A DNA stretch of 64,000 bases from Triticum aestivum (GCF_018294505.1 NC_057807.1:169660883-169724882), one strand, 5' to 3'. Numbered from the stretch's first letter, positions 1 to 12,013 are shown. Program-made: numbers and translations. The notes: generated by a model from the letters alone, not told the origin.

Positions 1-28
1 GTCTGCCGGAACCCGAAATCCGACAACA
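1..28 (-). other. Possible start of another LTR at window edge
   Basis: On the minus strand the bases leaving the window read TGTCGGATTTCGGGTTCCGG, which begins with TG like an LTR and breaks the acidic protein context of the ORF. This is weak; the sequence to the left of the window is needed. Confidence 0.15.
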
Positions 29-636
29 TCAAAGAGGGGCAGATCATTGAAGATTTCTGCCTCTTGTTTGCTCTTTATCAGCTTCTCAAGAGCATCCTCA
101 CCAAGATCATCGCCACTGGACAAATCAATGGCTTCATTCTCGTTCCTCAGAACGGTAGCTGGGGTCAGTGCTTGACCAGAACTACGGATGGGCTTCTTCT
201 TCTGTATAGACTTCTCGGTCTTCTTGGAGATGCGAGAGAGATCTTCAGATTGCATACTAGATGGAGGAGGAGCGGTTGACAATGGCTTCACACATGAAGC
301 TTTTGGTGCAGCAGAGGGGTTTGAAGCCTTAGTTTTCTTCTGCTTCTGTGGCTTAGGTGGAGCTGGCGCTTCATCAGCATCTGCGTCATCGGCTGAGTGA
401 TCCACGACGGCCCCTTGAACTGCAATGTGACTGATGAGGCCTTTGAGGTAATAGAAGGGGCCGATGACGTTGGGATTGGCATCACGGGTGCCATTAGCCC
501 GAGGAGCGGATGGACCGGGTTTGAAGTCGAGTCCAAATGCTTTCTTGTTCTTCACAGCAGCATCCTTGGCAAACTTGAAGTTGCGCTTGAACAGATTATC
601 TTCACCACACCTTAGCAGAGAAGATGGGTTAGCATT
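1..636 (-). pseudogene. Unrecognised retroelement-linked ORF, 3' part
   Basis: A reading frame on the minus strand is open from 636 to the window edge (212 codons), just after an in-frame TAG at 639-637. It has no ATG at its start because it is the downstream half of a frame whose upstream half lies at 60658-60967; Fatima-0 separates them. Across the Fatima-0 insertion site the frame keeps its phase (…CMVRG on the right, PQP then the TAG on the left). The protein is basic and hydrophilic, with the stretch FAKDAAVKNKKAFGLDFKPG, a Pro/Ala/Lys-rich middle and an acidic patch near AIDLSSGDDLGEDAL. It lies downstream of, and on the same strand as, the Copia pol remnant at 62314-63999, so it could be an extra 3' ORF of that element. 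I do not recognise the family and assign no function. The last codons may run into a further insertion near base 25. Confidence 0.5.
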
Positions 637-653
637 CTATGGCTGTGGTCCGC

Positions 654-1123
654 TGTCGGTGTCAAAACCGGCGGATCTCGGGTAGGGGGTCCCGAACTAT
701 GCGTCTATGGCTAATGGTAACAGGAGGCGGGGGACACAATGTTTACCTAGGTTCGGGCCCTCTCTATGGAGGTAATACCCTACTTCCTGCTTGATTGATC
801 TTGATGATATGAGTATTACAAGAGTTGATTTACCACGAGATCGTAGAGGCCAAACCATAGAAGCTAGCCTATGATTATGATTGTTGTTGTCCTATGGACT
901 AAACCCTCCGGTTTATATAGACACCGGAGGGGGCTAGGGTTACACAGAGTTGGTTATAGAGAAGGAAATTTACATATCCGAATTGCCAAGCTTGCCTTCC
1001 ACACAAAGGAGAGTCCCACCCGGACACGGGACAAAGTCTTCAATCATGTATCTTCATAGTCCAACAGTCTGGCACAAGCACATAGTCCGGCTGTCCGAGG
1101 AACCCTAATCCAGGACACCCTCA
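654..1123 (-). repeat. 3' LTR of Fatima-0
   Basis: 470 bp, reads TGTCGGTGTC...CACCCTCA on the plus strand, so TGAGGG...CGACA in element orientation. The element's polypurine tract CAGGGGATAC lies just to its right (1124-1133, minus strand), which marks this as the 3' LTR. A TATA-like box (TATATAAA) lies in its middle. Confidence 0.92.
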
Positions 1124-1653
1124 GTATCCCCTGAACCAGGCTTCAATGACGATGAGTCCGGCACGCAGATTGTCTTCGGCATTGCAAGGCGGGTTCCTTC
1201 TTCGAATACTCCATAGAAGATCTTGAACACAAGGATCGTGTCCGGCTCTGCAAAAAAGATTCCACAAGTCTAATCTACTAACAACTTCTTCACAGCGTGA
1301 CATCATGCTACGGCCTGGTCATTATTCGAACCGTTTTTCTCAACCTGCTACTGCGCATCTTGTGAGGCAGTTTTATTGGCACGTCTTGTCGAAGCAGAGA
1401 TCATGTTCCCCTTATCACAGGATTCTCATCAATACGGGTATGGGTAACCCAACCGCGCCATCAACGCGGCGCTTGGGGAATAAGTGAGTTTACTGGGCAA
1501 GTAGGGAGGCGCAGGATCCCTGCTGCCTTTATAAGGAGATAAGGACTCCCCCTTTTCACCCACGCCTTCTCCTTCCTCTGCTCATCCATTCTCCCTCACT
1601 CGAGCTCCAACGCCCAAGCGTTCGTCTTCTCCGCCCACAAAGGCCCTCCAAAA
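1124..1653. other. Fatima-0 3' spacer and leader of its antisense gene
   Basis: Non-coding internal DNA between the 3' LTR and the antisense gene. It contains the polypurine tract at 1124-1133 and, on the plus strand, a TATA-like box (TATAAG, 1530-1535) 124 bases before the antisense ATG at 1654. The matching places in Fatima-A, B and C have the same layout. Confidence 0.7.
1530..1535 (+). promoter_or_regulatory. TATA-like box of antisense gene, Fatima-0
   Basis: TATAAG 124 bases upstream of the antisense ATG. TATA-like boxes stand at 89-122 bases in the other three Fatima copies, so the position is conserved. Activity is inferred. Confidence 0.5.
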
Positions 1654-2962
1654 ATGTCTGGATCGGGAGCAAGAGGGAAGTGGATGGCCTCTACCGTTTG
1701 GGAGAAGGATATCAAAAAGCTTCGGGAGCCCGGGTATCTGGCCAAGAAAATCAGCCATCGTCTCTTGACGGCGGGACATATCGTCCCCACCCCAGAAACC
1801 CACTAGAGGGTTGTATTCCTTCCTCACTTTGTCCGCGGGCTAGGGTTTCCCCTCCACCCATTCGTTTGCGGCATCATGTACTACTAAGGGATCGATTTTC
1901 ATGATCCATCCACAAATTCCTTCCTCAACATCTCGACTTTCATTATCGTGTGCGAGGCCTTTCTCCGCATCTCGCCACACTTCGGCTTATGGCTGAAGAT
2001 TTTTAATGTGAAGCCCAAGGTAGTGAGCGGCGAGCACGCTGAGTGCGGAGGCGCCATGGTGAGAAAGATGCCCAATGTCACATGGCCATCAGGTACTTTC
2101 AATGATTCCGTCAAAGTTGGCAACAACAGTGATTCTACGTGACGGAGCCGCGCGATGCAAAATGGGCCGCAGCTCTAGAATTCCGATCTGGAGCTCCCCT
2201 GCGGCTTACGTCTTGGCCCAAGTAGGGCCTGAACTGGTCTTCGCCCGACGAGTTGTCGGTGCTCCAGACGCGCGTCAAGGATATGGAAGACAAGAATAGC
2301 AAACTTGTCAATGTAGTCCAGGTGATGTTAGTTCACCGGATTCTTCCTTGCCAACACAGGACCTGCAATTTATGGGAATTTGACCCGGCCAAGCACCAGA
2401 CCCTGCTAGAGTTCTTTGGCTCCTCACACAAAGACATCTGGAAGGTGCTTTTTAAGTCCAGCAAATCAAGTCAGCCGAGGACCGCGGGTACCAACTGTCC
2501 CGCCCTGCAAGTCCAGTAAGTCATTGTATGTTGGCAGGTCATACGTTTTATTTGCATATTCCAAGGAAAATGCTTAATGCGTTTCCTACAACTCTTTTAA
2601 GGTTGGACGAGGAAGGCGGGGCAGATCTACTGTCCGACCCCACTGCCAGAAGAACCAGCTGGCCCACTTCTGACGAAGATGCTTGTCCCGGCGCCTTACA
2701 AGGCGCCGAAGAAGAAGGCCGAGAAGGAGGCCAAAGAGACCAGGGGAGGCCTTCATCGCCGCGTCACTTCGGACACAATATCCGAAGACTCCGATGCCCG
2801 ACGAGGAAGATTAGGAAAACCAATCCCCAGCGAGGGGAAGAAAGAAAAGGACGGCCTCCACATCCTTGGAGGTCGAGTCACCTAAGAAGGAAAAAACTCC
2901 CCTTTCGGAGGAGTCCACCGCCGCTACCGACAGTAGCCTGGAGTGGGATCCCAGGGCCCAGC
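1654..2962 (+). pseudogene. Antisense gene of Fatima-0, exon 1 and part of exon 2 (broken)
   Basis: Plus-strand gene, antisense to its host element. It starts at ATG 1654 (MSGSGARGKWMAST). Exon 1 holds the 'putative gypsy-type transposon' N-terminal domain (class PF04195), seen from the motif VRGLGFPLHPFV and then CEAFLRISPHFGLWLKIFN. In-frame stops at about 1804 and 1888 and a frameshift before 2253 inactivate it. A splice donor GTAAGT at 2516 ends exon 1 and an AG at 2600-2601 starts exon 2, the same positions as in Fatima-A. Exon 2 is charged and Pro/Lys rich and is cut at 2962 by Fatima-A; it resumes at 53908. The product's function is unknown; homologues are carried by Tat-type elements. 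Confidence 0.75.
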
Positions 2963-3436
2963 TGTCGGTGTCAAAACCGGCGGATCTCAGGTAGGGGGTC
3001 CCGATCTGTGCGTCTAAGGCTAATGGTAACAGGAGGCAAGGGATACGATGTTTTACCCAGGTTCGGGCCCTCTTGATGGAGGTAAAACCCTATTTCCTCC
3101 TTGATTGATCTTGATGATATGAGTATTACAAGAGTTGATCTACCACAAGATCGTAGAGGCTAAACCCTAGAAGCTAGCCTATGATGATTATGATTGTCCC
3201 TCTACGGACTAAACCCTCCGGTTTATATAGACACCGGAGGGGGCTAGGGTTTACACAGAGTCAGTTACAAAGAAGGAGATCTAATATCCGGATTGTGAAG
3301 CTTTTGTATTCCACGCAAAGGAGAGTCCCTTCCGGACACGGGACGAAGTCTTGACTCTTGTATCTTCACGGTCCATCAGTTCGGCCAAAGTATATAGTCC
3401 GGTTGTCCGGATACCCCCTAATCTAGGACTCCCTCA
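2963..3436 (-). repeat. 3' LTR of Fatima-A
   Basis: 474 bp, TGTCGGTGTC...GGACTCCCTCA. The polypurine tract (minus strand TTCAGGGCTAC) follows immediately to the right, so this is the 3' LTR. Confidence 0.92.
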
Positions 3437-3994
3437 GTAGCCCTGAACCAGGCTTCAATGATGATGAGTCCGGCGCGTAGATTGTCTTCGGCATTACAAG
3501 GCGGGTTCCATCTTTGAATACTCCAAAGTAATTACCGAACACTTAAATCGTGCCCGGATCTGCAAGATGATTTTCACATGCCATCATGGAGAGAACGATA
3601 TTTCACAAATGTAATCTGTGACATCTTCAGACAACATGACATAGCATCACGATCGAGTTATTATTGAACCGTCTTTCCACAACCAACCACTGCACATATT
3701 GCGAGGCGGTTTCCTGGGCACGTCTCATCGAAGCAAAGATCGTGTTCCCCTTATCACGGGGCCTTCATTAATACGGGCACGGGCAGCTCAATCGCACCGC
3801 CAATAGCGGTGAGTGGGAAACGAGCATGTTCCACCAGGCAAGTAGGGAGGTGCAAAAAGTTTTTATTGCCTCTATAAAGAGATAAGACCTCTTCTTCCTT
3901 ACCCACACCTTTCCCTTCCGCTCGTCCATTCCCCTTCGCTCGAGCCCTAGCACCCAAGCACTCATCTCCTCCAGCGAAAAAAAGTTCTTCGAAG
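3437..3994. other. Fatima-A 3' spacer and leader of its antisense gene
   Basis: Non-coding. It holds the polypurine tract next to the LTR and, on the plus strand, a TATA box (TATAAA, 3873-3878) 122 bases upstream of the antisense ATG at 3995, followed by a pyrimidine-rich leader. It aligns by eye with 1124-1653. Confidence 0.7.
3873..3878 (+). promoter_or_regulatory. TATA box of antisense gene, Fatima-A
   Basis: TATAAA in the context CTCTATAAAGAG, 122 bases before ATG 3995. Conserved in place with the other Fatima copies. Promoter function is inferred. Confidence 0.55.
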
Positions 3995-4471
3995 ATGTCC
4001 GAATCCAGAGCAGGAGGCAAATGGATGGCCTCTACCGTCCGGGAGAAGGATATCAAAAAGCTTCGAGAGGCCAGGTATCTGGCCAGGAAAATTGGCCATC
4101 GTCTTCCGACGGCGGGACAGATCGTCCCCAATCCGGAGCCCCACGAAAGGGTCGTGTTTTTACCTCATTTTGTCCGCGGGCTCGGGTTTCCCCTCCACCC
4201 ATTTGTTCGCGGCATCATGTATTATTATGGGATTGATTTTCATAATCTGTCCCCTAATTCTTTCCTCAATATCTCGACGTTTATCGTCATGTGTGAGGCC
4301 TTCCTCCGCATTTTGCCCCACTTCGGCTTATGGCTGAAGATCTTCAATGTGAAGCCCAAGGTGGTTAATGGCGAGCACGCTGAGTGCGACGGTGCCATGG
4401 TGAGCAAGATTCCCAAGGTCACATGGCAGACGGGCACCTTCAATGATTCCGTCAAGGAATGGCAGCAGCAG
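3995..4471 (+). pseudogene. Antisense gene of Fatima-A, exon 1 first part (split)
   Basis: Opens at ATG 3995 (MSESRAGGKWMAST) and runs 159 codons until the long-LTR Gypsy element cuts it at 4472. It holds the PF04195-class domain: FVRGLGFPLHPFVRG, YYYGIDFHNLSPNSFLNIS and CEAFLRILPHFGLWLKIFN. The frame itself is uninterrupted here; the last nine apparent codons before the TGA at 4499-4501 are LTR sequence. The gene resumes at 38928. The element's own gag runs on the other strand, so this gene is antisense to its carrier. Confidence 0.8.
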
Positions 4472-6889
4472 TGTCACATCCCTAGTTCTGGTATGCTCTG
4501 AGCTAGCTAGTCATGTGTTGCATCATGTTTAATTTCTTTTTAACTTGAAATGCGGATTGTTCAAACCCTAGCACCAGATCAAATCAAATAGGTTCAACCT
4601 AAAATAATCTTCAATGAACCCAAAATGCCTTTGGAAATGTTCATGATTTTTGATAAAGGTGAAAACCTCTGCCAAAAATGATGAGCATATTTCTTGGCCA
4701 TTTATGGATTTTTGAATTAACTGATATTATATTTGAATTGGGGCATTTAAACTCTATAAATATTTTAAATGCTCTAATAAATTCTGAGAATAGTTGAGGG
4801 CTATTGGGAATAATCCAGTATGTGCCCACAATTTATTTCAGGATTTTATTAAGTGATTTAGTATTTTACTAAATCCAAAATAACAAAGACAGAAAATAGA
4901 AAACATTAAATAAAAGAGAGAGAGAGAGAGAGAACTAACCTGGGCTTTCTTACCTGGTGCTCCTGTAGCCCAACACTGTGCATAGTCGACCCAACCCAGC
5001 TCCACCTCCCCTGCCGTCTTCCTCCTTTTGCCAGGAGGACGAAGGGCGCGTGCCCGGCGCGCCCGACCACACGCCGGCCACCTCCTGCTTACCTGCTCGC
5101 TGCTGGAGGCACCCGAGGATGCCACGCAACCCCCAGGGTCCTCTCAATTCTTCCCCCATGCTCATCCCCTCCCTTGTTCTTCTCGCGCGCACCCACCGAG
5201 CGCAGCCGTTGCCGCCGACGAGCACCGCCATGGCCACAGCCACTGCCTCGCCTCGCCGATGCTCTCAGAGGCTCCGCCTCGACCCCCTCTTCCTCCTCAC
5301 CGAGCCACGCCCCGCGGGAGCCCCTACAACGCCGCCATCGGCCCCGTCTTCTTCCTCGGACTCCGGCGATCACCGTCGTCGCTCTGTCGTCTGCAGGCCT
5401 TCCCCGAGCCAGACGAGTACTTCAATCGACGCGCTGTGAGCCTCCGGTCATTTTCCCCTAACGCCTCGTCCTTTTGCACACCGTAGCCGTCGTGTTCATC
5501 GAGGCCGAAGCTCACCTCCGCCCGAGCTCGTCACCGGCGTCAGTCCGGTGACCCTTTGGTCATGCTAGCATGCCCAATAGCCTTGTTAGCACGTGCAGCC
5601 ACCGTAGATGCCAAGCAACGCACGCCTTGCTCACCATAGTGACGAATCCGTCGACGCCCGAGCTCCGGTCGCCGCTGACCTCGACGTCGTCGTCGTTTCT
5701 GGCCGCCCCAGCAGGTGCTGCTTGCACTGTTGGATGCGCGCCAGTTCCAGCTCCGCGTAGATGCCCTCAGCGCGCCCAGCCGCGGCCTGTAGCGCCGCCC
5801 CGACCAACTCCGGCGAGTTTCCGCCGCTGCTGTGGTCGCCGGCGTCACCTGCTGATGTGGCGCCGGTTAGTTAGTGCTAATGACCACTATAAGCACCCCC
5901 ATGAGCCACTGCCATGTGGGCCCCTGAGCTTAATTAGGTTAGTATAATTTTTCTGTTAGATTAGTGCTAATGCTGTGGACCCCACGTGTCAACTTTGACT
6001 CTGGCCCAGTCAGCGTTGACCGGTCCCACCTGTCATTCACTCAAGCCAGCAGTGAGTCACTGACCAATGGGCCCCACATGTCAGGTTTGACCTGCAGCAG
6101 CGCTTGTTGACCTGCTGATGTCACAGTGATGCAGTGCTTATGCAATAAAGCATTTACTGGATTTATTTTTATATAGGAAATTCTAGAAAATGTAGCAAAC
6201 TTAAAAAATTCATAGAAAATAATCTATAACTCAGATTGGAATAAGTTATATATGAAAAATGATCAGAAAAATCCAACCTATCCATCTGTACTGGTTTCAT
6301 GCATGTTAGAGCAACCTAACCTTGCTGTTTAGATGAAACATGATAATGCACTTATATGAGTTCATAGCTTAGGCTTGTATTTGAATCTTTGATTCAAATA
6401 AGATCAAACCACTCTGGTTTAGTTGCATTAGCCTAACACACAGCATATTGACATGTCATAAGCATGCATCATATTATGCATTGCATTGATTGTGTTTCCT
6501 TCTGTGTTTCCGGTATTTGTCCCCTCTCGTTAGACGTGATACCGACGACGAGATCGATGACACCGATGAAGAGCTATACTATCTTTAGAAGTGCCAGGCA
6601 AGCAAAACCCCCTTGTTCATTCCGATACAATCCCATTCTCTTGCTCCTGCTCTCTTTTACTGCATTAGGACAACAACGATTCAACTGTTACATGCTGCGG
6701 TAGTTGAACCCCCTTATCCTCTGCATGACCTGTCATTGCCACAGTAAAAAGATGAAACCCACTAGCATGAGTAGGAGTTGTTTGAGCCCTGTTGTGCCTA
6801 CTCATTCATGCTTGTTTGTCGTGCCTGCTATTGCTTAGAGTTGTGTCAGGTCTGATTCATCAGGGATGAATTGAAGGTGTGTGAACATG

Positions 6890-7145
6890 CACTACTAGGG
6901 AAAACCTTATACACAGAAGTTTATCAGTAGCGCGGTCTAAAAACGGACGCTCCTACTAATTAGTAGCAGCGTGGGGTATAAAAACCGCGCTACTAATAAT
7001 CTGGTAGTAGTAGCGAGGGGTATAAACCCGCGCTACTACTAAATGATCTTCATCAAACAGGCCATAGTAGCAGCGTGGAGTATAAACCCAGGCTACTACT
7101 AAGTAGGTAGCTATAGCGCTGGTAGACCCCCGCGCTATTACTGAC
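6890..7145. repeat. Left subterminal repeats of the CACTA element
   Basis: Repeated motifs of the type AGTAGTAGCG...GGGTATAAA and their inverse CGCGCTACTACTAA occur about every 40-60 bases. Subterminal arrays like this are the usual binding region for CACTA transposases. Confidence 0.75.
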
Positions 7146-7431
7146 CGTGTCCACTACCGCACCATCCACCCCGGCCCGATCCGCTCCCACCCCACCACTC
7201 TCTCTCCACGCTGGAAACCCACCCCGGCTCCAACCCACCCCGCACGATCTCGTCGGTCCAACCCACCCCGGCTCCTCTCCCCACGATCTCCTCGCCGCCG
7301 CCCCCACCCACGCCGGCCGGTTCCGGCGAGCACCGGCCGTGCGCAACACCCCACCTCCTCCTCCTCCCCCTCCCTTCCCCTTCCTCCTCTGCCCGCCTCT
7401 TCTCTCTCCTCCTTCCTCCCGGCGGCCGGCG

Positions 7432-7644
7432 ATGGGCGCGGACGAGGAGGAGCACCAGTACCCCGTGCGGAAGCGCGAGCGCGAAGAGGGGGAGGAGCCC
7501 GCGGCCGCCGACGAGAAGCGCCCACGCACGGCGGACGAGTCAGAGGGCGTTTACCAGGAGAGGCCGCCCCGAAGCCTCTCGCCGCCGGAAACCCTCGCCG
7601 CCCATCTCCACCGGAGCACCGGCGAGAAACCGTCCTCCTCCCTG
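7432..7644 (+). pseudogene. Gene-like first exon carried by the CACTA element
   Basis: A GC- and pyrimidine-rich leader (about 7150-7431) leads to an ATG at 7432 in a good monocot start context (CGGCGATGGGC). The frame runs 71 codons to a TAA that overlaps a splice donor (CT|GTAAGG at 7644), so the exon probably ends there. The protein begins MGADEEEHQYPVRKREREEG and holds a basic cluster (EKRPRTADE) that could be a nuclear localisation signal. The same frame is open upstream to 7147 but that part looks like untranslated leader. Codon and base composition (very GC-rich) differ sharply from the AT-rich DNA after 7900, as in a grass first exon plus intron. I do not recognise the parent gene. 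Alternatively this is chance GC-rich sequence. Confidence 0.45.
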
Positions 7645-9934
7645 TAAGGAAGCCCTTATCTTTCCTCGGATTTCCCTTCGTTTCCTCGCTTACATACGAC
7701 CTCCCGCGTGAAGAACTGAGCCGGATCGAGTCCGGCCCTGCCGGCCAGCCCAGATCTCCCCCGTCCGAGGCCGGTCTCGCCCCCCGCCGGACCGCGCGTA
7801 GGCACTAGGTAGGAAGAGCCGTCGCCATGGCGCTCCATCGGGCGCCCATGTATTCCGCCACGGAACTCTAGGGATTTGGGGGTCGATTCGGGGACCAAAT
7901 CGGGGGATCACTGGAGCCTCAGGGGCGATGCAGATCGATGATGCGTTGGTGCCTCAGGTCTAAGCTGCATGATTGGGCTGCAGGTGCTGTTCCTGATCGC
8001 TCCATCATGCTACATACATACATTGTGCAATTCGTTGCCGGATCGGTGATACCCAACGGCTTCGTTTTCGGCTCTACTCTGGCCAATGTTTCGGCCACCG
8101 TCCGGCTATCTGCCAGCTTGGAGTTGTCATCAGTTTATTTGTGCACTTCATCAATTTATACACAAACATGCTGTACCGAGATAGCTTAAATTTGCTACCT
8201 ATGTTCAGATGCGTGCTTGCCTGTTTCTGTAGACCTATGTGCTAGACTCTTAACACATGAGCAGTGTCCAGATTGTCCATCCGACTGTATTATTAGATAG
8301 GACTTTGTGTTTGTTTATCTGTAATAAACTCCTCGTCCACCGGGTTCGGTGACAGTCAGGTGCTGTATGCAATCTGTTGATGCTCTCATTGAATCATTGC
8401 CAATTTATTCAGGCAGGGTGCATATGCAAAGCTTGCCCCCCTCTCTCTCTCTCTCTGAAATATGCAAAGCTCCTCACGGCTGGTATGCTATCATATTTGC
8501 ATGATGCATATTGATGCGTTCCATAGTTTCATACATTGATAGATGTGAATTATTGGTTAAGTGATTTTCCGGGCTCCTTTTTCTGCAGAGCTATGTACGG
8601 ACAACTTACAATTTTTCTTACTGTCGAATAGCGGAGGAAATTGATTCTTCTACAAATTAATTGACGAGTATTGAATGCGAAGCTTCGTTCAGTCTCACAG
8701 TGTCATAGGTTTTCGACAATCCGGCAACTTCTTTGTGCAAGTGCGTCATGCTTACATGACAAAGGAGTTGATGTTTAATTTTTATAGATCTGGCTACTAC
8801 TATATGCAAATAGGGAAAACGTGAATTAAAGTTTCTTTATTTATCCCAGTATTACTCTACGCAATTAGTTATGCTTATATATATTATGGGATTATAAGTC
8901 AAGACATCTGAAGTATGTCCTATTTTATCACTGTTTTCCACTTCGCAAACAAGTTAATCTCTTACAGTAGAATCACAAGTTCATGAAATATGGCACATAA
9001 GTCCACATGTAATTAGGAATGATTAGTTCTTATGGGCAGGGTGATCAGCTAACCACAAGCTTAGTATGTGGTATACTGCATAAATATCTAGCTTGGAACA
9101 AAGCATGGTCAGTAGAGCGTTTTCTAACCATGCACTAGCAGTGCCCACTCCATGCTACTGTTATGTACACGGACGACAAGTTTGTTTGAGAAAGAGTATG
9201 CTTGCTGCCTTTCATCTAATATCATATGTTTCTGTTTCCTATGTGAAACTGATGGTTCACGTCTCTAACTTCTACTGCTTTATAGTTTTGCACAAAAGCT
9301 TTTCTAACCATGATGCTGATATACCTATGATTGTTACTTCATGTTCTACTACATTAGTAGGGAGATTTTTATAAAGGTACCAGAATTTATCTTCTTCCAC
9401 ATTAAGTCAATATTTAGTAATGGAGTTCTATTTTTGTTTGCAAACCAGTTCATGCAAGGAAGAAAATCTACTCTGGATAGTTGATTTAGTGTTTCTTGAA
9501 CATGGCCAGGGCAATGGATAAAATCTACTCTGGATAGTTGACAGAGGGAGTACAAGCTAAGTTGACTTTTTTCCCGCGGATTTGCTTATCGTGAAGATGC
9601 TAGCAAGGATGCAGAGGGAGCGGATCATTTGGAGAGATAGGATGCGACTGTTTGGTGTTTTTATGCATTTTGTTTTGCTTGTAACTGTGTTTGCACTAGC
9701 TGGGAGTAAGTGACTTCAAAAAGTGTAGGTGTTTTAATTGAAGGCATGAAAAGCCATGACAATATGTATACTCTTACAGGATGTGTTCTAATGCCGCTGG
9801 TTTATTATAAATCTTGGATTAGTAATGATGTGTAATGCTGCTGGTTTATTGCAAATATGTTTGTTTTAGTTGGAATTGTATGCATGGAATATAATTGGTG
9901 GATTTTATTTTTTTAATTCCTAATTAGTTAGTAC
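7645..9934. other. CACTA interior: probable intron-like and unassigned DNA
   Basis: From the donor at 7644 the DNA becomes steadily AT-rich. I see no convincing coding frame. A 22-base stretch, AAAATCTACTCTGGATAGTT plus GA, occurs twice (9463-9484, 9520-9541), the second followed by ACAGAGGGAGTAC, which looks like one end of a Stowaway-type MITE; no matching other end was found. Confidence 0.4.
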
Positions 9935-10230
9935 TAGCGTGGGAAAACACCGGACGCGCTACTACTACTTCGTTAGTAGTAGCGTGGGTTTGCATCTAGG
10001 CTACTACTAACTTTTTAGTAGTAGCGTGGGAAAAAAACCCAGAGGCGCTACTACTATTTCATTACTAGTAGCGCGGGTGCAACCCGCGCTACTACTAAAA
10101 TGTTAGTAGTACGTGGGTTTCACCCGCGCTACTACTAACTATTAGCTGTAGCGCCTTATTAGTAGCGCGGGTACCCGCGCTGCTAGTAACCATTTTACCC
10201 GTGCTGCTAGTAGCCTTTTTCCTAGTAGTG
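9935..10230. repeat. Right subterminal repeats of the CACTA element
   Basis: At least eight tandem and inverted copies of TTAGTAGTAGCGTGGGT and GCGCTACTACTAA type motifs, ending in the terminal inverted repeat. They match the motifs at 6890-7145. Confidence 0.8.
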
Positions 10231-12013
10231 ATGTCCTACTGTGTGTGAGCTAAGTGTGTGAACACGATTTGGTAAAGGTAGCGGTGAGAGGCCATGTACG
10301 AGTACATGGTGGGTTGTCTCATTGAAACCGTTCTCAGGAACTGAGTTCTGTGTTTGTGATCCATGTACAGTTACTACCACACATTGGGTTCCGGTAACTC
10401 GACCCCTCTCGACTTATTAATCAACATGATCTCTGTCCAGGAGTTGCAACTAGTTTCTGGTGTTTGTAGGTAGTGTTAGTAGTCTACCAAGTGGCAACCG
10501 GTACAGGTGGGCTTGGGACAGACTAGGCACAGTGGCACGGTGTACCAAGTGGCACCCGGATGGTGGGCTTGAGAACCCTGCTCACATCGTTTGGGGCCGT
10601 GAGCGACACCCCGGCCGGATCTCCTTGCGGATGGAACCTGAATAGGCGATAAACCTGGACGAGAGACTTGTATGGTTAGTCAGGTCGTGGCCGACTCCCT
10701 CGCCAGGCTTCCGCTTGAAGGTTGCCGAGATACACGAGGTGTACATGGCGGTAAGTGGCGAGAGCGTGTGTGAAGAAGTACACCCCTGCAGGGTTAACAT
10801 TATCTATTTGAATAGCCGTGTCCGCGGTGAAGGACTTCTGGGTTGCCTGTACAGTTCATAGACAAGTGAAAGTGGATACTCTAAAATACGCAAGATAAGC
10901 GTGAGTGCTATGGACGGCGTTCTCGTAGGGAGACGGGAGCGGATCCATAGTGGTGTATTGATATGGTGAATGTGTGGACTCGTGTGTGCCACCTCAAAAG
11001 AGTTACTTGCAGTTGTAGTTCAGGATAGCCACCGAGTCAAAGCTGGCTTGCTGTAGTTAAACCCCACCATCCCCTTTGTTGACAATGATGCATATGTAGT
11101 TAGATCTGATGTAAGTTTTGCTGGGTCCATTTGTACTCACGTTTGCCTATTTTATGTTTTTGCAGAGAGACTCAGTCTCGCTATTAGTTCCGCGTGGAGT
11201 TCGACGTTTAGCTTGTTACCTCAGCTACGATCTTGTGCCCTCGGCAGGATCTAGTAGATAGTCGGGCTTCTCAGCCTTTTTCATTTGTAGATGTCTGTAC
11301 TCAGACATGTTAAGCTTCCGCTTGTGCTTTGACTTGTATGCTCTGGGTGTTGGGTCATGAGACCCATGTTTGTAATATCTCGCTCCTCGGAGCCTAATGA
11401 ATAAATACTTGAGTCGTAGAGTCATGTTGTGATGCCATGTTGTATTTGCACATATCGAGCATATTGTGTGTATGTTATTGAAATGCTTGGTATGTGTGGG
11501 ATCTGACTATCTAGTTGTTTATCCTTAGTAGCCTCTATTACCGGGAAATGTCTCCTAGTGTTTCCACCGAGCCATGGTAGCTTGCTACTGCTCCGGAACA
11601 CTTAGGCTGGCCGGCATGTGTCCTTCTTCGTTCCTGTGTCTGTCCCCTCGGGGAAATGTCACGCGATGAATATCGGAGTCCTATTAGCCCGCTACAGCCC
11701 GGTTCACCAGAGTCCTGCTAGCCCAGTGCTATAGCCTGGATTCCCTCGCTGATGACCGACACGTTCGATGCTGGGTCATGGATGCCTGTCCCTGTAAGTT
11801 TGTTCCACTTTGGGTTTACGACTAGCCATGTCAGCCCGGGCTCCTTATCATATGGATGCTAGCGACACTATCATATATGTGTGCCAAAAGGCGCAAACGG
11901 TCTCGGGCAAAGGTAAGGCGACACCCATGGGAATACCGTGCGTGAGGCCGCAAAGTGATATGAGGTGTTACATGCTAGATCGATGTGGCATTGAGTCGGG
12001 GTCCTGACAACTT

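Larger units (their letters stand above)
6890..10230. mobile_element. Non-autonomous CACTA DNA transposon
   Basis: 3341 bp. The left end reads CACTACTAGGGAAAA and the right end TTTTTCCTAGTAGTG, inverted CACTA-type termini. The TSD is ATG (6887-6889 and 10231-10233). The 3' LTR of the host element keeps the empty site near 37150 (GAATATGTCCTACTG), which proves the insertion. Both ends carry dense subterminal repeats. I find no transposase-like frame, so mobility would have needed a transposase supplied in trans. The middle holds a gene-like 5' end and about 2.3 kb of AT-rich sequence without recognisable coding. Confidence 0.93.
4472..12009 (+). repeat. 5' LTR of the long-LTR Gypsy element (with CACTA inside)
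   Basis: About 4194 bp once the CACTA guest (6890-10230) and one ATG of its TSD are removed, against 4189 bp for the 3' LTR. It contains a (GA)n run near 4917, a GC-rich block at about 4980-5860 with many open frames, and an AT-rich second half. The frames in the GC-rich block recur in the 3' LTR with different stops, so they are not treated as genes. Confidence 0.9.

Noticed and set aside
4978..5947. Long Pro/Ala/Arg-rich open frames on both strands (also 35243-36113)
   Set aside because: They lie in the GC-rich part of the two LTRs of one element, open on both strands because of base composition, and their stops differ between the two LTR copies.
9463..9553. Stowaway MITE in the CACTA interior
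   Set aside because: Only one end-like sequence is visible, and no inverted partner or TA duplication pair was found.
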